Notes under the pieces: generated by a model | Databases searched by the model: none | The model's input: only the letters and a program-made list of their open reading frames with translations | What the model was told of the DNA's origin: nothing | DNA from: Metellina segmentata | Lineage: Eukaryota > Arthropoda > Arachnida > Araneae > Tetragnathidae | Length of the DNA: 64,000 nt | Reading direction: 5' to 3' | Assembly: GCA_947359465.1 (NCBI GenBank) | Contig: OX375881.1 | Coordinates: forward strand, 33,087,742-33,151,741 | Shown: piece by piece, positions 33,684 through 44,299 of the stretch | Layout of the letters: every line of letters begins with the position of its first letter | Position numbering within the stretch: the stretch's first letter is position 1 | Made by a program: the position numbers and the translations under genes

Positions 33684-34333
33684 TTAACCCTTTTCGTGGT
33701 TGTCCCGACGAGGTGTGTTTTCATTGACAAAACTGACAAGAATGTGATGGATGTGAAATCGTCAATACAAAAGAAAAAAGAATAAACCCTAAGGCTCAGT
33801 GCACGCATCCGGTTTTTTAACGTGCGGCGCCGCTGCGGCACCGAAGCCCAACTATGTACACGTTACCGTGAAATGACGCAAGTACTCATTTCGCGCCATT
33901 TGCGACAAATATTCTATCGAAGAAAACGTGTTTATTTCGCTTACTTGGTGTAAAAAAAAGAATGTTTTGAAACAAAATAGACGTTACTGGATACAACCAT
34001 TGATTGATTATTATTTATATTCCATTTATTTATGAAAGGTACTTCAGAACGGGTAAGCGTGTGCGCCGATCTGCGGCGCCGTGGGAACTGCGGTACCAAT
34101 TGCACGCAAGTTGGTCGTGCGTCGCCTCTGCGCCGCTGGAGGCATGTGTGTACTACTCCATTGGATCTAATGTTGCGGCAGAGGCGCCGCACGTTGAAAA
34201 ATCGGATGTGTGCACCGGGCCTTATCTGGTCATAAAAAACAGCAATATCTTGACAAGGAGATATCACTTCATCACCAAAACTTGCCAGAGCTTGATGGAC
34301 AAGATATCTCTTCGAATACACTTGGAGGGTTAA
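33684..34333. mobile_element. TTAA MITE, copy 8, interrupted by a nested MITE
   Basis: TTAA at 33684-33687 precedes CCCTTTTCGTGG, and GGAGGG precedes TTAA at 34330-34333. Removing the nested 429-bp element and its 3-bp duplication leaves ~210 bp, the family length. The right half has GGTCATAAAAAACAGCAATA, GACAAGATATCTCTTCG and ACACTTGGAGGG. TTAA flanks with CCC-starting ends match piggyBac-type target use. Confidence 0.82.
33793..34221. mobile_element. 429-bp PIF/Harbinger-like MITE, copy A (nested)
   Basis: The left end reads GGCTCAGTGCACGCATCCGG and the complement of the right end GGCCCGGTGCACACATCCGA, with ~42 bp of inverted repeat continuing through AACGTGCGGCGCC. Flanks are TAA (33790-33792) and TTA (34222-34224), one mismatch from a TWA duplication. 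GC-rich ends with an AT-rich middle. The 159- and 109-codon frames crossing it are artefacts; the protein string TLKNRMC recurs in both copies because the ends are alike. Confidence 0.85.
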
Positions 34334-34599
34334 GAGGTTAAAAAGCAGTTCACAACTAAGGAGTAATTTACCTGTATTGTGAGTCTTCTCTTGCCTATAT
34401 ATAATTGCCCCCACTTTCAACTAAATTTGGTGGACAAAATAAAATACAAAAAACAAGGAGTGACTCATTTTTAAACAGTTTCTTAAATTATCATATTCAC
34501 ATTCCACTCACACATATTGCATTCTGATTCCATAACAAATATAAAATTAAGCAACGTTTCTAAGTAGACAAGCAGCAATTCGCACGAATAATATGAACC

Positions 34600-34795
34600 C
34601 TATGGACGAAGTATGTTGTTATTAGCAAATATGGCCAAATCTCGATGAAGGAGATATCTCGTCACTAGAAAAAACTCACCAGATCGTGATCTTGTGATCA
34701 GTAAAAATCGGTAAACAACGAGATACACCGCCGTCATTGGCAAAATTATTCAGATCTTGTTGGACGTGGTAACTCGTCGAAACCACTTGGAGATG
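34600..34795. mobile_element. TTAA MITE (GATATC-palindrome family), copy 9
   Basis: GACGAAGTATGTTGTTATTA, GGAGATATCTCGTCACTAG, GATCGTGATCTTGTGATCAG and GGTAACTCGTCGAAACCACT are present in order, ending ACTTGGAGATG. It lies 270 bp downstream of copy 8. Confidence 0.68.
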
Positions 34796-34809
34796 AAATT
34801 GGGATACGA

Positions 34810-35870
34810 GAGGAAATTTTATGTAAATAAAGTTAATATTAAGGGATTCAATTCACAAATGTATTTTTTGCAGTTCTAAAAAATTAAAACGTTGCGACAA
34901 ACGTTTTCCAACATTTTGAATTGTATTCTGTCTTTTTTACGTCCTCCAGGAGAACTTACCTGCACTGTACTGCGCGTATTGGGAATAGAATGTGCATGTT
35001 TATTTGCATCAATGTGAATAAGTATTGTCACAGTACAAGACTAACCATTAGTGCCCATGGAAACTCGCACTGAATGGGTATGATGATAATTCATACATGA
35101 ATGCATGAGTTCTTACAATTTTGGATTTTGTAAACTAATTGAATCTTTGTAGGATTCTTTCAACCAATAAATGAGGTAAATTAGTCATTATGTATGCGAT
35201 GTGGGGTAAAAGCAGTACAACACACTGATCTTGAATCTCGTGACGTTCCATTGCCCTAATTGGGGTAAATTCAGACATTCATTGCAAATAAAATAATTGA
35301 AATCAAATGTTTAGAAATTAACACCAAAGCAGAAAATGCCTTCAATAAAACACAAATATATACAAACTGATACATAAAACGCATTATTTCCTTTTATAAA
35401 CACAAATTATAAAATCAAAATAGGCCTGACTTTTCATCTATTCAATAATACAATTAGTTCTCGTTTTGCAGAAAATTACAGTGCAAAAACAAACAATTCC
35501 GCATAGTAAACAAACAACATAAGAACATTTTTCTCGAGTATACAAAAAGCAACCGACAGATGTCCCCGATGCGATGTAGGTCCCCGAGCAAGAAAATATT
35601 GACAGTGTTTCTTGAATAAGATCAAAGACAGGCAAGTGCGTAACAAAATCTTATTTAGAATATAATAAGCATGCCTTGTATGTAGTGATTTTTAAGCTTG
35701 TACGAATTAAAAAATTAGCTTACTTCGTAGTTATTGGAAGTGAAATATACTTCTTCATTCTATTCCGATTCAAAATAAAGATAGAATTTATATGTGCGAA
35801 TATTTTTAAGATATTCACACATTTTCATTCAGGGGTTTTACGCCACCCCCCTGCAATGACTTGCAACTAA
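34810..35870. other. AT-rich unique DNA
   Basis: No recognised feature; frames at 35438-35635 and 35676-35870 are short and without domains. Confidence 0.45.
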
Positions 35871-35874
35871 TGTT

Positions 35875-35992
35875 TGACCTTATCAATATAATCTTTCCGA
35901 AGGGTTCTGATGAAACGGTCAACATAATCTTTCGAAAAGATTGTATTGTAATGAAATTAGTAATATAATGCTTCCAAAGGATTAGATACTTT
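35875..35992 (-). repeat. Reverse-complement copy of the ~50-bp minisatellite
   Basis: AATATAATCTTTCCGAAGG, ACATAATCTTTCGAAAAG and TAATATAATGCTTCCAAAGG are the complement of the unit seen at 200-515. Three units are visible. Confidence 0.6.
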
Positions 35993-36009
35993 ATAACAAA
36001 AAAAAGTTG

Positions 36010-36768
36010 TCCACCAAGAAGGAGTTGTCCGATTGCGATAAAAATTCATGGATGTGAAGAATATGCACAGAAACACAAACGATTAAAATGAATTGAATGA
36101 TTTATTTCAGAGTTTGACCGTTACAAAGAGATTAAGTCAATAAGGCGTTGGTCTACCTCTGACCTGAATACAAGCTGTCACCAGGCGTGGAATTGACCGA
36201 AGAAGTTGCCGGAAGTAGTCCTGAGGAATTACTTGCTAAACTGTCTCAACTGTCGGGCTAAATGGTCAACATACCGGGATGGTTGCAATCGCCTTACCAT
36301 AACGTCCCAAATGTGCTTTATGGGAGAGATCAGGAGACTTAGCTGGCCACGGAAGTGTTAAGAATGCTTGGAGACAATTCATAGCAACACGTGACGTGTG
36401 CGACAGGGCATTTATCTTGTTGAAAAGTAAGTCCGGGTTGTTGATAAAAGAACGGTGACACAGCCGGTGGTAGAATGTTTTTTTACATACCGCTGTGCTA
36501 TAAGTGTGCCAGAAATGACTACCAAAGGGGTCCTTCTATCAAAGGACATAGCACCGCAGACCATAACGCTCTGTTGTGGGCAAGTGGGGCTTGCGATAGT
36601 AAGGGCAGGATCGCCACGCTGCCCTGGACGTCTCCAGACTGGTATGCGGTTGTCGTCAGGACACAGTTGGAAACGGGACTCATCACAAAAGACTATACGT
36701 CCCCAGAAAGCGCCGTTCCAAGCCCGGCACCACTGTAATTCTGCACTTTCTTGGTGCGTCGATGTTAT
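36010..36768 (-). pseudogene. Tc1-like transposase remnant (C-terminal two thirds)
   Basis: Read on the minus strand the block encodes a Tc1/mariner DDE transposase core. CDESRF at ~36670-36687 carries the second catalytic aspartate. VWRRPG, then VMVCGAMSF, LVVISGTL and AQRYV follow, then FQQD. SPDLS lies near 36320-36335. A 2-nt deletion breaks the frame just after it, and the expected catalytic glutamate of the SPI-E-H motif reads lysine in the restored frame. The N-terminal DNA-binding region and first aspartate are missing, and there is a stop after RQFSK. CACCAAGAAGGAGTTGTCC near 36015-36033 could be a worn terminal repeat. The frames on the plus strand (36455-36772) are shadows. Confidence 0.85.
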
Positions 36769-36789
36769 TTGAAATAGAGTATATTGTAA

Positions 36790-37950
36790 GAAAAGGACCA
36801 GTGAAATCGTTTCAAAGATTCTATGAAAGGAGAAGATTAATTTTAAGGGTTAAACGTATCCTTTGATTCTTTCGAACAATGTGGTTATTTGTTATTAGTG
36901 TGTGGTAGGGTAAAAGTAATACTACGGTGCTCGTAAATCTTTAACCCTCAGAGAGTTAAATTGATGAAGATCAAATTATACTTTCAAATTGGTACATGTT
37001 TATAACCAATGGAACTAGTGATATTTATACATAAAAGATTGCAGAGCTAGAATGTTCTTTTACTACAGTAAAACTATACTTATTTTAGGCCATTTTGTTA
37101 CTGTTACAATGCAGAAAAATTTGAAACGCATTGAGATAGAATCAATTTTTCTGCCTTAACGCAATTTTAATTTCGTGTTTAGAAACCACAAAGGGACGAA
37201 ATGTATGATGAAAACGTTATTAATATTATGTGAGTTTGGATTAAAGTGTGCGAAATAATTTATATGAATATTTGATGTAAAATGAAAGGCAACCTCTTTC
37301 GATTTATAAACGTTGTCACGAAATTTTTCATATTTATATTGATTTAAAGTTCTAACACAAACTACAAAATATATGAAAGTGAAATTTTTAATTTATCGTC
37401 TCATTTTAGAATTAGTATTTTCTAAAAATCCTCGTGACATACTCTGTACTTTGGTAGAAAAAGCCAGCGTCCACATTCTTTAATTTTAAGACTAAGAGAC
37501 GCCTTTAAGCTAATTTACGTCGTGATAGCAAAGAGCATCACTATATGATGAAAGAAAATAAAATATAAGAAAGCAGTTTTTTGTACGTTGCGTTAAAAAT
37601 TAAACAATAATAGGTGTTATCCCATCTTGCAAAACGGACAATGCCCCATTTACTACGAAAGTTAAGTTCTAATTCACTTTTATATTTTGTGCAAATTGGA
37701 CTGATTTTAATCAACTTACATGCAAATTATTAACTTTCGATCTATGAATATAATATTGACCGATAGGAGTTCACAATATATTAAAAATTTTAATAAAATT
37801 ATTTCCAATCTTATTTGAACGCAAATATGCTAACAAAACCTGTTTCGAAAGCTCCTAAGTCTAAATAACTTATAAAGCCGCTTATCAGCGAATTTGAAAA
37901 TCTCATTACTGGTCTACAGTTTGACATCTAGTTTTTCCTGTCAATCGCCC
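36790..37950. other. AT-rich DNA with a solo MITE end
   Basis: TTAACCCTCAGAGAGTTAA at 36941-36959 resembles a lone terminus of the TTAA MITE family. Nothing else is recognised. Confidence 0.45.
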
Positions 37951-37954
37951 ATTG

Positions 37955-38125
37955 AATTTACGTCGTGCTGGAGCAACTAAACGGCTTTTGGTGACGGTCC
38001 TGGATCAATCTAGAAGGAAAACACCCAAGGACAAAGACTCGTAATTTGGAACCACTGTCAAATTACGAAGTCAACACTGAGCTGCCACCTCCATCTAAAT
38101 TTCAACTGTTCTGTAAAAAGTTTGA
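37955..38125 (-). mobile_element. SINE body, minus strand
   Basis: GAATTTACGTCGTGCTGGAG, GGTGACGGTCCTGGATCAAT, GACTCGTAATTTGGAACCAC and GAAGTCAACACTGAGCTGCC match the SINE body. The tRNA head is not recognisable beyond 38125. Confidence 0.75.
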
Positions 38126-38149
38126 TTTGAAAAACTGAGGGTTTTGAAA

Positions 38150-38480
38150 TACGACGAGGCTCATTTATGAAACAATTATGCTCATCCATGAAGTAATTAT
38201 GCTTATTCATGACCAAACAAATAAGTAAGTACTGTCTAGGACACAGACCATAGTTTTGACATGATATCTTGATGTTGGATTTATAAATGAAGATAACAGA
38301 CATGGGAGGTTTGAACGATTGCTCAATGTAAATATTCAACAATTATTTAAGAGTTTTACGATTCAAGTACAGTTTGACATTGATTATTGTTGACTGATTG
38401 TAACTGTCCAATATTAATTGCAGAGTACTTTAGTACCTTTCGATTGACTCCACATACGCAATCCCCCAGTACTATCCCGA
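38150..38480. repeat. Second copy of the 10.05-10.25 kb dispersed repeat
   Basis: GGACACAGACCATAGTTTTG, GATGTTGGATTTATAAA and ACGATTCAAGTACAGTTTGA, then CATACGCAATCC, correspond in order to 10055-10250. Both copies lie next to a SINE. Confidence 0.55.
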
Positions 38481-38499
38481 TATTATTCACATACCAAAT

Positions 38500-39480
38500 T
38501 TTGTAACATTGATTTGTAGAAAAGTAACTAAAACTAGTAGCACATACTACAATTTATAAGTAAATACCAAATTAGTTTCGACGTATCATATCTTCCAAAG
38601 CATCCGAATCGAACTTGTGGAACATGTACGTAAACAAAGCTAAAGATGTATTCTCCAAAAAGATCTTCCCCAGCAAAAATTCTCCCTAACAGAAATCTCA
38701 AGACCTGACTATCCCAAGAAGAACTCAAAACTTCAAAAAGCCCTTCAGTCTAGAGGCTTTCCAATTTCTTATATTGATTTTTTTCTGACATCCTCTTTTT
38801 TTCTCCCGAGTACCAACATCTGTTTTCCATCAACTTCCATCCTCCCAACTCATGCCATTGTTCCACGTACCCATGCAGCTCGTTCTTTCGCTGTGTTAGC
38901 CATCCATCAGAAAGAAAATTAACAAGGGCATTAAGGAAGCCACTGAGTAAGTAATTAGAGACCGCTTATCATTAAAGGTAGTCCCCATAACTCACTCGGC
39001 ACGGGGGCTGTGTGATTAAACAGTTGTGATTACGGAGAACCAAACTGAATTCTAAGCAGCGAGACTCGGACGAAATTCTCGGAAGCGTTGAAAGGGAATT
39101 TCTCTGCTGTGTCTTATCAAGGGGAGTGATGGATTTGGTTTTAAATATACTTTTATGGAAACTGCAATTTCAGAGGTGAAACTCAAGAACATGGTACCAA
39201 TCAATCCCCAAATTGGCGACTGAAATTTTCGTCGCTACTCGACCTTTTGGATGAAAACCCACGTACCATATTCAATATATGTTCAAAAAGATTTTTTGTT
39301 TTAACGTTTTGCATTTTAACATTGTAGATTGCAAGTTTAAACTACTTTTACCGAATTTCAACTCTTTACACAATTTATAAGGCGAAATAAGTGTTCTAAA
39401 AAATTTACTATCAGCAGAAAATCTAACGAAATTTTAAAATTATTGAAAGAGAACGTCAGCAACTAATATGAAAACAAAAA
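38500..39480. other. Unique DNA including a higher-complexity block
   Basis: 38850-39150 is less AT-biased than its surroundings and contains several TAAT/ATTA core sites. No coding frame is evident. It may be regulatory; this is inference only. Confidence 0.35.
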
Positions 39481-39487
39481 TTTATTT

Positions 39488-39752
39488 GAATTTAAACTTA
39501 CGTTTTAAAACGATTACTACAATTTCAATTTAACTTTAGTTTGAAAACGATTACTACAATTTGAATTTAAACTTACGTTTGAAAACGATTACTACAATTT
39601 GAATTTAAACTTAAGTTTGAAAACGATTGCTACAATTTGAATTTAAACTTACGTTTGAAAACGATTACTACAATTTGAATTTAAACTTACGTTTGAAAAC
39701 GATTACTACAATTTGAAGTTAAACTTACGTTTGAAAACTATTACTGCAATTT
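39488..39752. repeat. 38-bp tandem repeat, ~7 units
   Basis: The unit ACGTTTGAAAACGATTACTA followed by CAATTTGAATTTAAACTT repeats about seven times with few mismatches. There are no spacers between units. Confidence 0.95.
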
Positions 39753-39754
39753 AA

Positions 39755-40455
39755 ATATCTGAAATGACTTGAACTAAGTGTAAGACACAATACATCGTGA
39801 AGTCTAATTTAAGTGATGGGCCACTATTTTAACCCATGTATTTTAAAGCACATTTTCCATCACTTCTACAAGTGATTAGCTTTCTAGGGTTAAAGGAAGG
39901 TTATTTAAACATTTTACAAGAAACATTCGAAAGACAAACAATTCTATAATTATCCTTTTTTAATTTCATTTTTGAGATCGATATCGGACCGTTGCCAATA
40001 TAGTGTTGTTCCAGTGAGAAAAAAATTATACTACCTGCCTTTTATGTATTTTCAGTCGTTCTTATTTAAATCGTTGCCATGGAGAAACATTTTTTTTAAA
40101 TAAATTTTTGTCAACTCTATCCTTAAAAGCCTTTGTTGGGCCTACAAGAACTTCGTTAGTAATTTGAGCTACTTGAATTAAACAAGTGTGTCTTTCATGT
40201 ATAAAAAATGTATATAAATTTTTATTTTATTTTTATGTTATAAGGGCAATGATTGGCCATGTTACGCTAAACAAAAGACAAACAAAGTCAAACAAAGAAC
40301 ATTGACACACATGACAAGTTTGTAATGACACAGAAGAGAGAAATACACCCAGGGAAGAAAAGAACCTGACATAAATCAAAGTCACCTCTACCTTCAACTC
40401 GCAGGGGTTACTATTGCAATGACATACCTACTCAGCAACTACTCATATAGCATTA
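39755..40455. other. AT-rich unique DNA
   Basis: No feature is supported. Confidence 0.45.
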
Positions 40456-40457
40456 TG

Positions 40458-40964
40458 TACACTATATGGACAAAAGTATTTGGACACAACATGATTTTCT
40501 GAAAAAGTGCTTTTTTCTATTTAGTAACGGATAGACTCTTCTTTTGCTTGTATTACAAAATCAACACGTCGAGGCATACTTCCTACAAGTTCTTTGTACG
40601 TCTGGACAGAAATAGCTCGCCATTCCTCTTGCAGGGCTGTGAGCAAAGATTGTCGTGAAGATGTGCGTGTGTGGCGGTGTCTTACTTGTCGCTCCAGTTT
40701 GTCCAAAAAGCACTCGATCGAATTGAGATCGAGGCTATGGCATAGAACTCGATTCTGTTGGAAGAAACAACCATCATCGCCGTAGTATTGCCATAGTGTA
40801 GGCAATTCCTAATTATCCAGAGCGTCGAGGTATAACGCCAGTGCTCATGGTATCAGTTACATTAAGCAAAGGGCTGACTCCTAATCAGGAAAACAATCCC
40901 ACACTAAGATGGATTCTCCACTGAATTTCTGCTAATGTCCAAATACTTTTTTCCATATAGTGTA
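40458..40964 (-). mobile_element. Internally deleted Tc1-like element with TA duplication
   Basis: The left end starts CACTATATGGACAAAAGTAT at 40460 and the right end is its imperfect complement, closing CCATATAGTG at 40962. TA flanks both ends (40458-40459, 40963-40964). Total length is 503 bp. The minus-strand frame 40521-40805 encodes the end of a Tc1-like transposase: a shortened FQQN, then SLDLNSIE with the catalytic glutamate, LERQVRHRHTRTSS, LLTALQEEW and LVGSMPRRVDFVIQAK. Most of the catalytic domain is deleted, with FQQ joined almost directly to the SPDLNPIE-like region, so it is non-autonomous. Confidence 0.9.
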
Positions 40965-41059
40965 TAAGACATACAACCCTAAATTGAAATGCAATTAATG
41001 TCTTGTATGCAAATGTTATTGATATGAGAAAGATTTTCACATACAGTGTCAACAAACCA

Positions 41060-41375
41060 GAAGGAAACAGTAGATTTTACTCCAGCTTCCCAAATGCTCG
41101 ACCATGATACAAATCGGGGTTATCATAAAATGTAATTCGTTGCCGTTTCGGAAATATTTGATGTTAAATATGATGTTTACCAATCTACTATCATATGAAA
41201 AAGGATTTTAAGGGGGAAAAGTAGACTTTAGGAGGAAAAGTAGATTTTACTTCAGCTACCCAGCTCGATCATGATACAAATCGGAGTTATCTTAAACTGT
41301 AGTTCGTTGCCATTTTAGAAACGTTGGATGTTAAATCTGCTGTTGACCAATCTACTATCATATGAGAAATTGGAA
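41060..41375. repeat. Tandem ~168-bp duplication
   Basis: AGTAGATTTTACTCCAGCTT (41068) and AGTAGATTTTACTTCAGCTA (~41236) start two units that both continue through CATGATACAAATCGG, GTTCGTTGCC and CCAATCTACTATCATATGA. Confidence 0.85.
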
Positions 41376-41379
41376 ATCA

Positions 41380-42425
41380 TTTTTTGGAATTTTTGTGGAC
41401 GAAATGCTGAAATCGTATTCTTAAAACAACTCATGTGAAGCCGTGTTCATAATATGTACAGGAAATGCGTATCGCAGCACGCTAACGCTAACTATATTTA
41501 GCTTGACAAAAAATGACTATCTCTCTCTCTCTCTGCCAGTAGAGAGACATTCAATAAAACCTAATTGTATCAGATTTGTCTGATAATTTATCCCCGAAAC
41601 GGTCTACAAAATATTATAATTCTGTTAAATATTAAATTTGTAACGAAAGTTAATTAATTTTCTTCTGTTCTCATTCAGTTTTGATTCGGTTAATAACTAT
41701 GCTAAAATATACAGAACAGTTTAAAAGATACGGCTTTACTTGACTTTAAAATATTAATAATGAAAATTGAAATTTAAACACATATTAGCAGATGTTTGGA
41801 TAGTTTTATCCGAACCTAGAATAAATGACAGTTCGAAAGTTTTATATTATACTTTCTACTCACAATCGTTGACATTTAATTTTTAATTAAACGATGTGGC
41901 AAATATTTAAATTTTAAAGAGATTTAGAGTATTCAAAAAATATAAAAATTAATAAAAGTTATTAATCCATTTAATTTCCCAAGATCTTAATATTTTAAAA
42001 CTTCAATAATTCTGAATTCCGTAACATTCTTTCGGGTAATTCAATTTAGGATAATAATATTCGAAAACTTGTTTATAAGTGTTTAATTATACTATAAAGT
42101 TATCGCTATAATAGTATTTATTATCCAAGATTTAACTACATAAACTAATTCTCCAACTACTTTACGAGAGTCAGACTTAAGAGTGTATTTAAGTTGTGTA
42201 GAACTAATTTTAATTTACACAGACGATATTTATATGCAAATTGCCCATTTGTATTTAACTATGTAATTACTAATTTTATTGATACAAATAGATGTGCAAC
42301 TTAGGGTATACTTTTAGTCATATACTCCTGTGATTTAACAGAAATTTCTTCTTTTATCATCAAAATGTTTAAATCTACCCTTTTCGATTGATATTTCGTG
42401 TAATCGAAACTGTTCAACTTTGTGT
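41380..42425. other. AT-rich unique DNA
   Basis: A short CT run (41520-41533) and no other recognised feature. Confidence 0.45.
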
Positions 42426-42429
42426 TGAA

Positions 42430-43425
42430 GTTTACAAGCTGAGCTGTAGTTCACGTAGTATTTAGTTTTTAAGTGTTCTAGTATTCAATTGCGGCGTTCA
42501 AGTATTCCATTGAGTAATTTCAAGTAGTCATTTGTGAAGTGTTCCAGTTTTCTTGTTTCTGTGTTCAAATATCGAGATGTTATTTGCTTAAATATTTAGT
42601 TATGCAGCATTTAGGTGTTCAGTGTTTCGATGGTATTCAGTTTTAGTGTCCCAATAGTATTCAGTTTTAGTGTCCAAATAATATTCAGTTTTAATGTTCA
42701 AGTAGTATTAAGTTTTAATGTTCAAGTAGTATTAAGTTTTAATGTTCAAGTAGTATTAAGTTTTAGTGATCAAGAAAGATTCAGTAGTAGGTATTCTAAT
42801 ATTCAGTTGTATCGCGCGTGTTCTAATATTCAGTTGTATGGTGTTCTGATATTCAGATGTAGGAGTTCTAATATTCAGCAGTATGGTGTTGTAATATTCT
42901 GTTGCATGGTGTTAAAAATATTCAGTTGTATGATGTTCGTGGTATTCAATGGCAGTGTTCCAGCATTACTTTGTGCACTGATTCAATATTCAATAGATCA
43001 CTGTTCAAGTATCCATTTGTTTTCAAGTATTCACTTGTTTTAGTGCTTAAGTGATATACTCAGTTATGTAGCATTCAAGTAATATTCAGTTTTTGAAGTG
43101 TTTAAGTAGTATTCAGTTTTGAAGTGTTCCAATAGTATTGAGTTTATTTGTGTTTTCTAATTTTTGATTCAGTTTAATGGTGCTCAAGAAGTATTAAGTT
43201 TTAAAAGTAGTATTCAGTTTTACGGTTTTTAAGTAGTATTCAGTTTTACGGTTTTTAAGTAGTATTCAGTTTTACGGTTTTTAAAGTAGTATTAAATTTC
43301 AATGTTCAAGTATTCGGTTGTTATGCGTTCGAGTATCCAGTTGTTTTGGGCTTAAGTAGTATTCAGTTATGTTATGTTCAGGTAGTATTTAAATGTTATG
43401 TATTCAATTAGTAATCATTTGTACA
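42430..43425. repeat. 24-bp minisatellite, variably diverged
   Basis: Versions of GTATTCAGTTTTAATGTTCAAGTA recur some 30-40 times. The most regular part is 42630-42790, where 24-bp spacing keeps one frame open for 142 codons (42615-43043) as a degenerate octapeptide repeat. Flanking units vary in length and identity. I do not regard the frame as a gene. Confidence 0.85.
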
Positions 43426-43480
43426 ACGATCAAGGTTCATCTCTATAGTGCCTAATTAATGCTCAGTTTTAGTTTTAAAG

Positions 43481-44026
<546 letters not shown>

Positions 44027-44299
44027 TTATTAAGTTAAGTCGTATAATTATGTCAAACAAATATACGAACAGTTGGCGTTATAATTTCTCTTTATTCATT
44101 TTTACAAAGCGAATAAAATTTCACGAAAATATTTTCAGTAGAATATTAATACGACTTTAACTGATTGGTGCGAACTAATAAAATGCTAAGAGTTAAAACG
44201 TGTTATAAACGTAAAATAGTAAGTTGTGTTTCAAATTCAACACAAAATAATTGTCATTCTATGTGAGGCATTAACGCAAGATTTATATTCGTGCCATAA

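Noticed and set aside
33941..34420. 159-codon minus-strand frame, with a relative at 53783-54133
   Set aside because: The shared residues come from the GC-rich ends of the nested MITE, which occurs in opposite orientations; not a gene.
36455..36772. Two plus-strand frames of 87-105 codons
   Set aside because: They are antisense shadows of the Tc1-like transposase remnant.
39488..39752. Regular 38-bp repeats considered as CRISPR
   Set aside because: Units abut directly without spacers and the context is eukaryotic repeat DNA.
42615..43043. 142-codon frame with an octapeptide repeat
   Set aside because: It follows the 24-bp minisatellite period; the surrounding units do not preserve the frame.
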